From: CAYNZV01 sp965217095
Lineage (GTDB): Bacteria; Latescibacterota; UBA2968; UBA8231
Assembly (NCBI GenBank): GCA_965217095.1
Contig: OZ244235.1
Coordinates: forward strand, 2,790,001-2,854,000
Direction: 5' to 3'
DNA length: 64,000 bases
The notes under the pieces were generated by a model. The model had not been told where the DNA came from and did no database searches. It saw nothing but the letters and a program-made list of their open reading frames with translations. The translations under genes and the position numbers were made by a program. Positions 55,935 through 64,000 of this stretch are shown piece after piece (the stretch's first letter is position 1; each line of letters opens with the position of its first letter).

Positions 55935-56945
55935 ATGATTGTGGAACAAGCAAGAGTTAATTCGATGAAGGCGACGGATCGATTCAAGAAGGCCCGGGAC
56001 AAGGGGTGTGCTTTTCTACTGAAGCAGCTGGGAGCAAACGGCGAATTTCCCGCCGGCCGGCCCCAATTGGATGAGTATTACAAGGCGCTGACCGCTTTTC
56101 AAGTCTGTGGCCATAACGACGCGGCCAACCAGCTATGCCGTTGGATTCGAGCTGAGGGCATGACCGCTGATGGTGATTTCCGGCCGCGCGGCGAATCGGC
56201 ATCCGGACATGCGTATGCGTACTTCAACGCTTGGGTAATTCTTGGGGCTTACCGGTTGGGGCAGCTGGATATCTCCCAGAGGGGCGTCAACTTCCTGTCA
56301 GGGTTTCACGACGGGCAGACGGGGGGCTTCTACTCCAGCCCTGAAAAGCGTGAAGCGGAGACCGAACAAGACCTGATGGTGGTCAGCATGTGTGGGCTGG
56401 CCTTTCTCTATGCGGGTCGAGCGGAAATCGCGTACAGAGTTGGCGCCTGGCTGAAAACCCTCATGGAGGCACAACCCGAATTTCCTCAGCGTTTGTATAC
56501 CGTCTACAGTCGGGCCCACGGTCTACACACCGTTCCCGAACCCGGAAAGGAACTGCGCTATCTGGTGGTTGCAGACGCGCGCAAGGATCAAGCCTTCTTC
56601 AATCCCGGCATCGCGGCTGGTTTTCTATGCCGCCTGTTCCAGACCACCGGGGAAAAGGAATGGCTGGAATTGGCGATGACCTACATGGCTTTTGCCGAGG
56701 TCGCCAGTGATGAGCTGTTTCATCTGATCCGTGCAGGGAAGGTCGGTTGGGCAGCGTCTCTACTTTTCAGCCTGACGGGAGAAGAGAAATACCGGGAGAT
56801 GGCGTTCAGAATCGGAAACAATCTCGAGGCACTCCAGGCAGAGCAAGGGTACTGGTCCGGCGTTGGCCAAACGGCGCCGAACAACGACTCAACCGCGGAG
56901 AGGGTGGTCTGGATGGACGAGATCGCCCAAGTGGCACGTATGTAA
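55935..56945 (+). CDS. Alpha/alpha-barrel (terpene-cyclase or glycosidase-like toroid) protein
   Basis: The ~336-aa protein starts at ATG 55935 or 55965; the longer frame back to 55839 overlaps the PhyH gene and is rejected. Helical-hairpin repeats are seen (CAFLLKQLGANGEFPAG, HAYAYFNAWVILGAYRLGQ, GVNFLSGFHDGQTGGFYSSP), of the prenyltransferase/six-hairpin toroid type. Gly-rich QTGGFYSSP turns resemble those of terpenoid cyclases and of GH-type hydrolases. No DxDD-like acid motif is seen. It may process a glycan or lipid; catalytic residues are not assigned. Confidence 0.65.
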   Translation: MIVEQARVNSMKATDRFKKARDKGCAFLLKQLGANGEFPAGRPQLDEYYKALTAFQVCGHNDAANQLCRWIRAEGMTADGDFRPRGESASGHAYAYFNAWVILGAYRLGQLDISQRGVNFLSGFHDGQTGGFYSSPEKREAETEQDLMVVSMCGLAFLYAGRAEIAYRVGAWLKTLMEAQPEFPQRLYTVYSRAHGLHTVPEPGKELRYLVVADARKDQAFFNPGIAAGFLCRLFQTTGEKEWLELAMTYMAFAEVASDELFHLIRAGKVGWAASLLFSLTGEEKYREMAFRIGNNLEALQAEQGYWSGVGQTAPNNDSTAERVVWMDEIAQVARM

Positions 56946-56977
56946 TCCAGACGCAAAACGCGGAGTGAAGAGGCTCC

Positions 56978-57612
56978 ATGGCCGCGACAAAGGCCGTACG
57001 CGCTGAACAGCGACAGCTTGTGCCGGCGGCGCTGGCGCTCTTTCTGTGCTCTTGGATCTCGGTCATCGGCGCTCAGGAAAGCCGCGTTGGACAGATTGAA
57101 CGGGCGCGCCCCTTTCTGCGCTGGGACCGTCCAGGGTACCGGAACTATGCGCTGGTCCACTCCAGAATTACCCGAACTATTACGCTCCCCACGATGACAC
57201 CCCGCAAGGTTTTTGTCGGTCCCCTGGGCAACGAGTTGATCGCGGGGCACGACCTCTACGCGTGGCGGGAAACCCGCACGCCAGGGCAGAGGTACGGCAT
57301 CTCGATCTTCAAACCCAATCTGATGTACAACCGGGCGTGGAACAGGCGGACGGCGAGGGGGGCGCGGTGGTACAGGGTGTGGTGCTGTACGTGAATGGCG
57401 CAGCGCGCCGCGATCTGCGTCCCACCGTCGTGCGCCATCGGGCTGGTGTTGGTCCCCAGGTCGGTTCGGTCTCCGCGGCCACGGGTCGATTCCGCGGCGT
57501 GGATTACCGGCTGTTCAGCGGCAACCGTCTCTACTATCGCGGCCGCAACGATGTGCTGAGCTTATTCGTACGGGGTCTGATCGGGTTTACTGAGTTCGGG
57601 CAGCCGATATAG
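56978..57612 (+). pseudogene. Exported beta-rich protein related to the 17821 barrel remnant, frameshifted
   Basis: A signal-like N-terminus (LVPAALALFLCSWISVIGAQ) is followed by beta-rich sequence (GISIFKPNLMYN). The frame changes near 57335-57345, and the second frame reads GAVVQGVVLYVNGAARRDLR and ends LFVRGLIGFTEFGQPI. That ending matches FFVRALIGFTEFG at the end of the 17821-18577 remnant. Most of a barrel is missing, so this is an internally deleted, frameshifted copy or a small relative. Confidence 0.45.
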
Positions 57613-57669
57613 ACCTCTCTTGAGCAAGGGCCGGCGGTTAGCGTCGGCGACAACAAGGAACGGACTTCT

Positions 57670-59178
57670 GTGAGTGCGACCCAAATAGAACCCACAACGA
57701 ACCGGCAGCTTTTCCTCGACGATCATGTCGTGTGGAGGACTCACGGAATTCAGCGCTCGCTGCACCAACCGGAGCGCTGCGGGCCGGTTATCCGTCCCGA
57801 CCAGGCCCTTGGCATCAACGGCACCCAGACCTTCTCGGTGCCGCAGTGGAATTCGGAGCGCGATCTGTGGGAATGGTGGTACTGGGCGCATGGGCCGGCA
57901 GGGGGGTCCCCCTGCCTTTACGTCACCTCGGAAGATGGGGTTCACTGGGAGAGCCCGTCCCTGGGAATCCACCAATGGCGCGGTAGCACCGACAACAACG
58001 TCGCGCAACCACCCGGTGGAGAGACCCTCTACCACGTCATCCGTGACGAGCAGGAGGACAACATAGACTGGCGTTACAAGGCGCTCTTCAGCGGCGGTCC
58101 ACGGCAACCGGCGGTTTCGCCGGACGGTCTGAACTGGACCATGCTGGACGTGCCTCCCATTCCCAGTCAGGACACCTCTCACTTCACGTTCGACGAAACC
58201 AGCGGTCAGTATGTCGCTACGGTTAAACACGGTACCCGCTGGGGCCGCTCGGTGTGGCTCAGCACGTGCACCGAGTTCGGACAATTCAGCAAGCCGGAGC
58301 TGATTCTTTCCACCGATGAGGTAGATTGGGAGAATTGCCGTCAGCGGGTGCGGAAGATCGTCGACGACCCGGCGTACCTCACACCGTTTATCGTCGACGG
58401 CGAGGATTACATCGCCGAGTTCTACATGATGCCAATCTTGCCTTATGAAGGGATCTATATCGGTTTTCCGCGGATCTTCAATCCGTTCGGCGCCCAGCCT
58501 CCTCCTCACATGAATTTCACCCGCATCACCCAGACCGAGCTGACGGTCTCCCGTGACCTGCACCATTGGGACCGGGTCGCCGACCGTGCCCTGTTCCAAC
58601 CCGTGCAGCCGTGGGATGGGGTGAACTACGATACCAACCAGGTGGCGGTCTGCGGCCGGCCGGTGGTCCGCGTGGACGAGATCTGGATCTATTACAACGC
58701 CCATCGCCTGCCAGGCGGTCTGGATGAATATCAAATGCACAACGGCAACCGCGAGCTGTTTCGATTGAATGTCGATCCGGAGCTGGTCAACGACACCAGC
58801 GCAATCTGTCTCGCCAAATTGCGTCGAGACGGCTTCGTGTCGATGGATGCGGAAGGGGTGGGTTGGGTCATCACCAATCCGTTTTTCTGGTCCGGCGAGG
58901 AGCTTTACGTAAACGCCGATGCTCGCTGGGGCGAGATCCACGCCGAGATCATGGATCCGGAAAAGCTGCCGGAGGACCTCTGCGGATCGGTGGGCCCGGA
59001 TACCTTCGACGCCATGCCCGGCTTCGTCGGTTACCGCGGGCAAACCGTGCCGATGACGGGCGACCATCTGCGTCACCGTTTGAGCTGGAAGGACAACGCC
59101 AAGCCGCCCACCGACCGACCGGTGCAGATTCGTTTTATTATGCGGCAGGCACGGCTTTACTCGTTCTGGCTGGAGTGA
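57670..59178 (+). CDS. GH32-like beta-propeller protein, subfamily A (paralogue 4)
   Basis: The 502-aa protein starts at a GTG with AAGGAACGG upstream. The N-terminus is TTNRQLFLDDHVVWRTHGIQ. Blades carry TSEDGVHWESPSLGIHQWRG, AVSPDGLNWTMLDVPPIPSQ, FDETSGQYVATVKHGTRWGR and STCTEFGQFSKPELILSTDE. The C-terminal sandwich contains EELYVNADARWGEIHAEIMD and ends ARLYSFWLE. Nearest relative is paralogue 1 (28758), with which it shares long stretches including MLDVPPIPS. It is followed by the lectin-like gene. Confidence 0.78.
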   Translation: MSATQIEPTTNRQLFLDDHVVWRTHGIQRSLHQPERCGPVIRPDQALGINGTQTFSVPQWNSERDLWEWWYWAHGPAGGSPCLYVTSEDGVHWESPSLGIHQWRGSTDNNVAQPPGGETLYHVIRDEQEDNIDWRYKALFSGGPRQPAVSPDGLNWTMLDVPPIPSQDTSHFTFDETSGQYVATVKHGTRWGRSVWLSTCTEFGQFSKPELILSTDEVDWENCRQRVRKIVDDPAYLTPFIVDGEDYIAEFYMMPILPYEGIYIGFPRIFNPFGAQPPPHMNFTRITQTELTVSRDLHHWDRVADRALFQPVQPWDGVNYDTNQVAVCGRPVVRVDEIWIYYNAHRLPGGLDEYQMHNGNRELFRLNVDPELVNDTSAICLAKLRRDGFVSMDAEGVGWVITNPFFWSGEELYVNADARWGEIHAEIMDPEKLPEDLCGSVGPDTFDAMPGFVGYRGQTVPMTGDHLRHRLSWKDNAKPPTDRPVQIRFIMRQARLYSFWLE

Positions 59179-59310
59179 CCGGTCGTCAACGCCATGAAAC
59201 GTCTTGCCCGCCCCACGCGTCCAATAGACCCGACATACCCTGTCACTCCTTCGTGCTCGCCCCCCGGTCAAGCACCCTCATACCGTCACTTCTAGCGAGG
59301 TAGATTTCTA

Positions 59311-60045
59311 ATGAGTAATCGGTTAACACACAAACATATGGTGCTGGCTGCGGCCGCTATCGCGGTCCTCTTACTGATGGTCGCGGGCAACCAAGGCATC
59401 GCTCAGAACAGCGAAACAGCCCCCATGAGCTTCTTCATTACCAGCCAGGGTCCCGGCAACGGCGCTGACCTGGGTGGACTGTCGGGCGCCGACGCTTTTT
59501 GCCAAACACTCGCTGGTTCGGTAGGTGCGGGAGACCGAGCCTGGCGTGCCTACTTGAGCACGGCACAGCGTTCCGGAGTCGAGGGGTTCAACGCGCGCGA
59601 TCGCATCGGCACCGGACCCTGGTTCAACGCCGCAGGTGTGAAGGTTGCGGGCGACGTTGAGGAACTGCACGGTGAAAATAATCTTTCGAAGGCAACGGCT
59701 CTCGATGAACGAGGCGAAACGGTGAACGGCCGCGGCGACAGTCCCAACCGCCACGATATCCTCACCGGATCGCAACTGGACGGTACCGCTTTCCCAGAAG
59801 GGGAAGAGCTTACCTGTGACGACTGGACGAGCAGCGGTTCGGGAACCGCCCAGCTGGGACATCACGATCGCCAGGGCGGTGGCACCAACCCGACTTCGTG
59901 GAATTCGGCACACAGCTCCAGAGGTTGCAGCCAGAGCGCGCTGCGTGGCACAGGAGGCGACGGACTTTTCTATTGCTTCGCGCTGAACGTGCCGACCGAC
60001 GTCGAAGAAACCTCCTGGGGGGGATTCAAGCGGCTTCTAAAATGA
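59311..60045 (+). CDS. Secreted lectin-like protein (C-type-lectin/DUF1554-like)
   Basis: The 244-aa protein has a clear signal peptide (AAAAIAVLLLMVAGNQGIAQ). The mature part has GNGADLGGLSGADAFCQTLA, RAWRAYLSTA, ARDRIGTGPWFNA, CDDWTSSG and NSAHSSRGCSQSALRGTGG with paired cysteines, as in proteins annotated as lectins. No catalytic motif is seen. It could bind a polysaccharide in the periplasm or outside the cell. Its stop overlaps the start of the next lipoprotein gene (ATGA). Confidence 0.75.
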   Translation: MSNRLTHKHMVLAAAAIAVLLLMVAGNQGIAQNSETAPMSFFITSQGPGNGADLGGLSGADAFCQTLAGSVGAGDRAWRAYLSTAQRSGVEGFNARDRIGTGPWFNAAGVKVAGDVEELHGENNLSKATALDERGETVNGRGDSPNRHDILTGSQLDGTAFPEGEELTCDDWTSSGSGTAQLGHHDRQGGGTNPTSWNSAHSSRGCSQSALRGTGGDGLFYCFALNVPTDVEETSWGGFKRLLK

Positions 60046-61067
60046 ATCTTCTAGTGCCCTGTCGCAGACTGGTGACCACCATCACCATTGCCCTTACCGC
60101 GCTCGGATGCGACTCCGACGAGGCGAAGTCGAGGCTTCCGACGCAGACCGCGGATGATGCGGAGATCTTCGTACCTACGTTTGAGGAGTACCCGGTGCCG
60201 GCCGGTTCGCGTCCTCACGATGTCGCTCCGGGAGCCGGCGGCATTGTTTGGTACACCGCCCAAAGGCAGGCGGCGCTGGGTCGTCTCGATCCCGCCACGG
60301 GAGAAACAAGACACATTGCCCTTGGTGCCGGGGCCGCTCCCCACGGGGTGATCGTAGGACCCGATGATCTGGCCTGGGTCACGGACAGCGGTTTGAATGC
60401 CATCGTCAGCGTCCATCAAATCACGGAAGAGGTTCGAATCTTTCCCCTGCCTGAAGGATCGAGCAGAGCCAATCTGAACACCGCAACCTTCGACCTTGAT
60501 GGTGTTCTGTGGTTCACCGGTCAAAACGGCATCTACGGTCGGCTGGATCCGCAGGTTGGCGAAGTCGAGGTGTTCCCCTCTCCCAGAGGTCGAGGCCCTT
60601 ACGGCATCGCAACCACGCCGGATGGCTCGGTCTATTTCGCTTCGCTCGCTGGAAGTTACATCGGCCACATTTCGTTGCAGACCGCAGAGGTGGCCGTACT
60701 CGAACCGCCCACCGGCGGCCAGGGCGCGCGACGGGTCTGGTCCGACTCGAGTGGCCGGATCTGGGTAAGTGAGTGGAACGGCGGTCAGCTTGCGCTCTAC
60801 GATCCCAATACCGGGGCATGGAAGGAGTGGCGCTTGCCGGGTGAGCAACCGCGTCCGTACGCTGTCTATGTCGACGACACCGATAAGGTGTGGCTGAGCG
60901 ATTTCGGCGCCAATGCGCTGGTCCGCTTCGATCCCACGACTGAAACGTTTGAGGTGTTTGAGCTTCCCAGCGCCCGTGCGAACGTCCGACAGATTCTCGG
61001 ACGCCCCGGAGAGGTGTGGGGCGCCGAATCGGGCACCGACAAACTCGTTGTGATTCGAACGCGGTAA
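60042..61067 (+). CDS. Vgb/SMP-30-like beta-propeller lipoprotein
   Basis: The 341-aa protein starts at ATG 60042, overlapping the lectin-like stop. The N-terminus RRLVTTITIALTALGCDSDE contains a lipobox-like LGC. Six repeats of the virginiamycin B lyase/streptogramin lyase kind follow (HDVAPGAGGIVWYTAQRQAA, LGRLDPATGE, HGVIVGPDDLAWVTDSGLNA, DGSVYFASLAGSYIGHI). True antibiotic lyase activity is not implied; such propellers are often simple binding scaffolds. It is probably anchored in the periplasm or outer membrane together with the lectin-like protein. Confidence 0.8.
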   Translation: MNLLVPCRRLVTTITIALTALGCDSDEAKSRLPTQTADDAEIFVPTFEEYPVPAGSRPHDVAPGAGGIVWYTAQRQAALGRLDPATGETRHIALGAGAAPHGVIVGPDDLAWVTDSGLNAIVSVHQITEEVRIFPLPEGSSRANLNTATFDLDGVLWFTGQNGIYGRLDPQVGEVEVFPSPRGRGPYGIATTPDGSVYFASLAGSYIGHISLQTAEVAVLEPPTGGQGARRVWSDSSGRIWVSEWNGGQLALYDPNTGAWKEWRLPGEQPRPYAVYVDDTDKVWLSDFGANALVRFDPTTETFEVFELPSARANVRQILGRPGEVWGAESGTDKLVVIRTR

Positions 61068-61154
61068 GTTGCCGCGTTATTCGCCTGCGCTCCTAGCCGT
61101 TCATATATTCCCCGAACCAAAGCGTCGACCAGCTTGAACGAAAGGACATGCGGG

Positions 61155-63242
61155 ATGAGTGCGTCAACCGAGGCCGATCTCTACGTCTCTACCAGCGGCA
61201 ACAACGAATGGTCGGGAACACTTCCGGAGCCCAATTCAGACGGTACCGACGGCCCCCTGGCCACGCTGGAACGAGCGCGGGAGGAGCTCTACTTGCGCAA
61301 GGAGGCGGGAAAGCTTTCGGGTCCCGTTACCGTGCTCCTGCGTGGCGGGCGTTATCCCATCAAGAAGACGATCAAGTTCACGCCGGCGGACTCCTGGCCG
61401 ACCACCTACCGCGCCTACCCCGGTGAGCAGCCGATCCTGGACGGGGGCACGCGGATCGAAGGCTGGCGTGTAGAAAAGCGGAACGGCATCGAGATGTGGG
61501 TAACCGAAGTCGCCGATGTGGCCGGCGGTCGCTCCTACTTTCACCAGCTTTTCGTCAACGGTAAACGCCGGCGTCGTCCGCGGCTGCCCAAGGAGGGGCG
61601 TTACACCGTCAAAGCCGTGCCGGCCACCCATTCCTTCGCGCCGGAGTACTGGGGGGCGGAGGGCAACTTCTACTGCAACGACGGTGAGATCCAGGTGTGG
61701 GAGAACCTAACCGATGTGGACGTAGTAGCGATGCACCGGTGGGTGGAAGAACGCTTGCCGATCTCCTCGTTCGATCCCAAAACCAACCTGGTGGAGTCGT
61801 CGCGCTATTGCATTTTCCCGCTGGATCCGGGAGACGCCGCCGACGGCCAGGCGCCCAAGTTCTATGTGGACAATATAAAGGAAGCGCTGAGCGAGCCGGG
61901 GGAGTGGTACCTCGATCGGCCCACGGGTGAGCTCTATTACATCCCGCTGCCGGGTGAAACCCTGGAGTCGGCGGAGATTTTTGCCCCCGAGATCGAGCAG
62001 CTGATTCGGCTGGAGGGTGATCCGGAGAACCAGCAGTACGTGGAGCAGCTGCATTTCGTCGGTCTGGGTTTCGAGCACACCGAATGGAGCCTGCCTCCGG
62101 GGGGAGGCGAACGCTGGGTTCCCCACTATCAGGCCGAGCTGGATTACGGCAGTGCGCCGCAGGGGGCGTGTCATGTTCCGGGTGCCATCTCCTTTTCGGG
62201 AGCGCGCTACTGCAGCATTGAGCAATGCACCATCCAGAACATCGGCTGGTACGGCATCGAGCTCACGGCCGGGAGCCAGGGTAACTACATCGTCGGCAAC
62301 ACCGTGCTCGACCTGGGCGCCGGCGGCCTCAAAGCCGAGTCTCGCGGGTATCCCAACTCAGAAGTGCCGCTGGAGAGACACACCGGGGCCAATCGAATTA
62401 CCGACAATCACCTTGGTGACGGCGGCCATGTCTTTCACGCCGCGCTTGGCGTGCATTGCATGGAGTGTTTCGGCACGGTGATCGCCCACAACCATATCCA
62501 CGATTTCTTCTACAGCGGCATCAACTGCGGCTGGAGCTGGGGGTACGGGGTGCACATCGCCAAGGACAACCTGATCGAGAAGAACCACATCCACGACATC
62601 GGGCATGCACTGCTCAGCGACATGGGTGCCATCTACATGCTGGGGGTGCAGCCCGGCACCGTCGTGCGCGGCAATGTGGTCCACGACGTGGAGAAGTCGG
62701 CGTACGGCGGGTGGGGCATCTACCTGGACGAGGGCAGCTCCCACATGATCATCGAGAACAACGTCAGCTACAACTGCAGCAGTCAGGCGTTCGTGCAGCA
62801 CTACGGCCGCGAGAACATCGTGCGCAACAATATCTTCGCCTTGGGGCGCGAAGGGCAGGTGCGACTCGGACGGGGTGAGGATCACAACGCGTTTACCTTC
62901 GAGCGCAACGTGGTGATCACCAACGGTCAACCGTGCTACACCGGTGGACGACGCTGGATGGTGGAGAAGAAGGCGATCAGCACCGATCTCAATCTGTTCT
63001 GGGACGTGTCGGGCACGCCGCTGTTGTGTGGCAGTGCCCCCCACGGATTGAAGCAGAACGAGTACGACCTCAAGGGTTGGCAGGGGCTGGGGTACGACAT
63101 CCATTCGGTGATCGCCGATCCCAAGTGCCGCGACATCGAGAAGTACGATTTCATGCTGGAAGAGGATTCTCCGGCCTGGGCTCTGGGTTTCAAACCTATT
63201 GACGTTTCGGATGTGGGACCCCGCGCCAGGAAGGACCGCTGA
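61155..63242 (+). CDS. Right-handed parallel beta-helix protein (GH141/PL6-like)
   Basis: The 695-aa protein starts at ATG 61155 with AAAGGA upstream; the TTG at 61134 is less likely. No signal peptide is seen. The N-terminal motif DLYVSTSGNNEWSGTLPEPN and GPLATLERAREEL are shared by GH141-type glycosidases and other beta-helix polysaccharide enzymes. Beta-helix coils follow from ~320 to 640 (GARYCSIEQCTIQNIGWYGI, NHIHDFFYSGINCGWSWGYG, NVVHDVEKSAYGGWGIYLDE). It may hydrolyse or split a charged glycan; key residues cannot be assigned here. Confidence 0.82.
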   Translation: MSASTEADLYVSTSGNNEWSGTLPEPNSDGTDGPLATLERAREELYLRKEAGKLSGPVTVLLRGGRYPIKKTIKFTPADSWPTTYRAYPGEQPILDGGTRIEGWRVEKRNGIEMWVTEVADVAGGRSYFHQLFVNGKRRRRPRLPKEGRYTVKAVPATHSFAPEYWGAEGNFYCNDGEIQVWENLTDVDVVAMHRWVEERLPISSFDPKTNLVESSRYCIFPLDPGDAADGQAPKFYVDNIKEALSEPGEWYLDRPTGELYYIPLPGETLESAEIFAPEIEQLIRLEGDPENQQYVEQLHFVGLGFEHTEWSLPPGGGERWVPHYQAELDYGSAPQGACHVPGAISFSGARYCSIEQCTIQNIGWYGIELTAGSQGNYIVGNTVLDLGAGGLKAESRGYPNSEVPLERHTGANRITDNHLGDGGHVFHAALGVHCMECFGTVIAHNHIHDFFYSGINCGWSWGYGVHIAKDNLIEKNHIHDIGHALLSDMGAIYMLGVQPGTVVRGNVVHDVEKSAYGGWGIYLDEGSSHMIIENNVSYNCSSQAFVQHYGRENIVRNNIFALGREGQVRLGRGEDHNAFTFERNVVITNGQPCYTGGRRWMVEKKAISTDLNLFWDVSGTPLLCGSAPHGLKQNEYDLKGWQGLGYDIHSVIADPKCRDIEKYDFMLEEDSPAWALGFKPIDVSDVGPRARKDR

Positions 63243-63249
63243 GAGCAAG

Positions 63250-64000
63250 ATGATAGTCGATCCGATCACGGGGTATCCGACTACCGGCCCGCTGCTGGAC
63301 TGGTGGTACGTGCACGCCGGTTACATGGGGTTTGAGGACGGGGAGTCCAGAACCTGGGATGCTCCGTCAGGCATCGAGATCGAGGTTCAGGCAGCGGACA
63401 CGTCGGATCCTTTGATCTTGCCCGACCAACCCTGGGAGCGGGACGGTCACGGCGCGGTGGGTTCGTTCTATGAAAAGAACGGCACCTACATCATGTATTA
63501 CCGGGCAAACCCCGGTGGACTCTGTCGCGCCGAAAGCAAGGATGGAATCAACTGGACCAAGCCAGAACTGGGGGCGGTGGAGTTCGAGGGGTCGAAAGCA
63601 AACAACATCGCCAGCACCAGCCACGGCCGGGTCTTTGAGGATTCGTCGGCGCCGCCGGAGGAACGCTTCAAAGCGATCGGCGGCTACGGTGGCATGTACG
63701 CCCGCGACCGGGACCAGGATGGCAACCTGGTGGAGGTGAAAGCGGCCAGGGAGGCCACCGGGAGTATTGGCAACACCCCCGACTCGGTGGTTACCGACAT
63801 CCTGAGGCAACAAGAGACGCTGGTGGAGAAATATCCGGGTCCGTGGGGACAGCTGAAGTCATTTCTCACCGGAGCCGTTTCACCAGACGGTCTCAACTGG
63901 ACCGAGCTGGAAAAACCGTTGCTGGAGGAGTTCGTGGATGGCGACAACATCGTCTTCTACGATGAGCACCTTGGCAAATACGTCGGATACCTGCGCTACC
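63250..64000 (+). CDS. GH32-like beta-propeller protein, subfamily B (paralogue 2), cut by window end
   Basis: The first 250 residues are present. TTGPLLDWWYVHAGYMGFED, PWERDGHGAVGSFYEKNGTY, SKDGINWTKPELGAVEFEGS and FVDGDNIVFYDEHLGKYVGY line up well with the gene at 10174-11829, including the order of blades. ATG 63250 is seven bases after the beta-helix stop, so the two are co-transcribed. The C-terminal part runs beyond the window. Confidence 0.78.
   Translation, partial: MIVDPITGYPTTGPLLDWWYVHAGYMGFEDGESRTWDAPSGIEIEVQAADTSDPLILPDQPWERDGHGAVGSFYEKNGTYIMYYRANPGGLCRAESKDGINWTKPELGAVEFEGSKANNIASTSHGRVFEDSSAPPEERFKAIGGYGGMYARDRDQDGNLVEVKAAREATGSIGNTPDSVVTDILRQQETLVEKYPGPWGQLKSFLTGAVSPDGLNWTELEKPLLEEFVDGDNIVFYDEHLGKYVGYLRY

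Noticed and set aside
57562..59271. 569-codon minus-strand ORF opposite GH32-like paralogue 4
   Set aside because: The plus strand encodes a clear family member over the same span; the antisense frame has no family features.
60425..60445. GGTTCGAATC, resembling a tRNA T-loop
   Set aside because: It lies inside the Vgb-like coding sequence and no acceptor, D or anticodon arm can be folded around it.
60042..61067. Antibiotic (streptogramin) resistance by Vgb
   Set aside because: The repeat fold is shared by many non-lyase propellers, and the protein is a predicted lipoprotein in a glycan-related cluster; resistance is not supported.

Overview
The window looks like a bacterial chromosome segment from the FCB side of the tree, most like Latescibacterota or Poribacteria-type environmental or host-associated genomes. 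That is inference. The supports are C-terminal PNPFN sorting domains, cohesin/dockerin and PQQ-propeller secreted proteins, two phytanoyl-CoA dioxygenase-like enzymes, creatininase, SUMF1 and a large family of GH32-like beta-propellers. No rRNA, tRNA or CRISPR array was seen.

Layout. 1-9.3 kb: a cyclase/kynurenine-formamidase-like gene cut by the window edge, a transaldolase-like enzyme, then secreted or surface proteins, most of them frameshifted. 9.3-15.3 kb: a minus-strand catabolic block (SDR dehydrogenase, GH32-like protein, thioredoxin-like protein with an in-frame TGA, an unrecognised broken gene and a GHL6/beta-galactosidase-like glycosidase). 15.4-22.2 kb: decayed HAD, asparaginase and enolase-superfamily genes between intact GNAT, membrane, PilZ-like and PhyH genes. 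22.26-28.66 kb: a composite-transposon arrangement, two IS1380 copies in direct orientation flanking a flippase and two methyltransferases. 28.7-35.5 kb: a GH32-like gene, then a cobalamin riboswitch with a terminator, a BtuB-type receptor (frameshifted), cobU, cobT and convergent cobS. 35.6-38.3 kb: creatininase and a gene graveyard. 38.5-43.3 kb: an NtrC/histidine-kinase operon damaged at both ends, by two tandem duplications at one end and an IS1595-type element at the other, followed by a SUI1 gene. 43.4-49.6 kb: DUF6817, ankyrin, a Gfo/Idh fragment, an unknown 822-aa protein with a CheY-like partner, and a DUF1016 remnant. 49.8-64 kb: an island with four GH32-like propellers, a sugar isomerase/epimerase, a nitrilase, PhyH, an alpha/alpha-barrel protein, a lectin-like protein, a Vgb-like lipoprotein and a GH141-like beta-helix.

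Two themes stand out. First, at least six GH32-like propeller paralogues plus one vestigial start sit in 64 kb, in two subfamilies, beside different candidate glycan-processing partners. Second, roughly twenty genes are broken, several at G/C or A homopolymers. This means either heavy gene decay (for example in a symbiont) or uncorrected long-read indels. A 27-bp sequence shared exactly by the IS1380 copies and the broken btuB gene, and a TGA at the redox site of the thioredoxin-like gene followed by a SECIS-like hairpin, are the most testable oddities.
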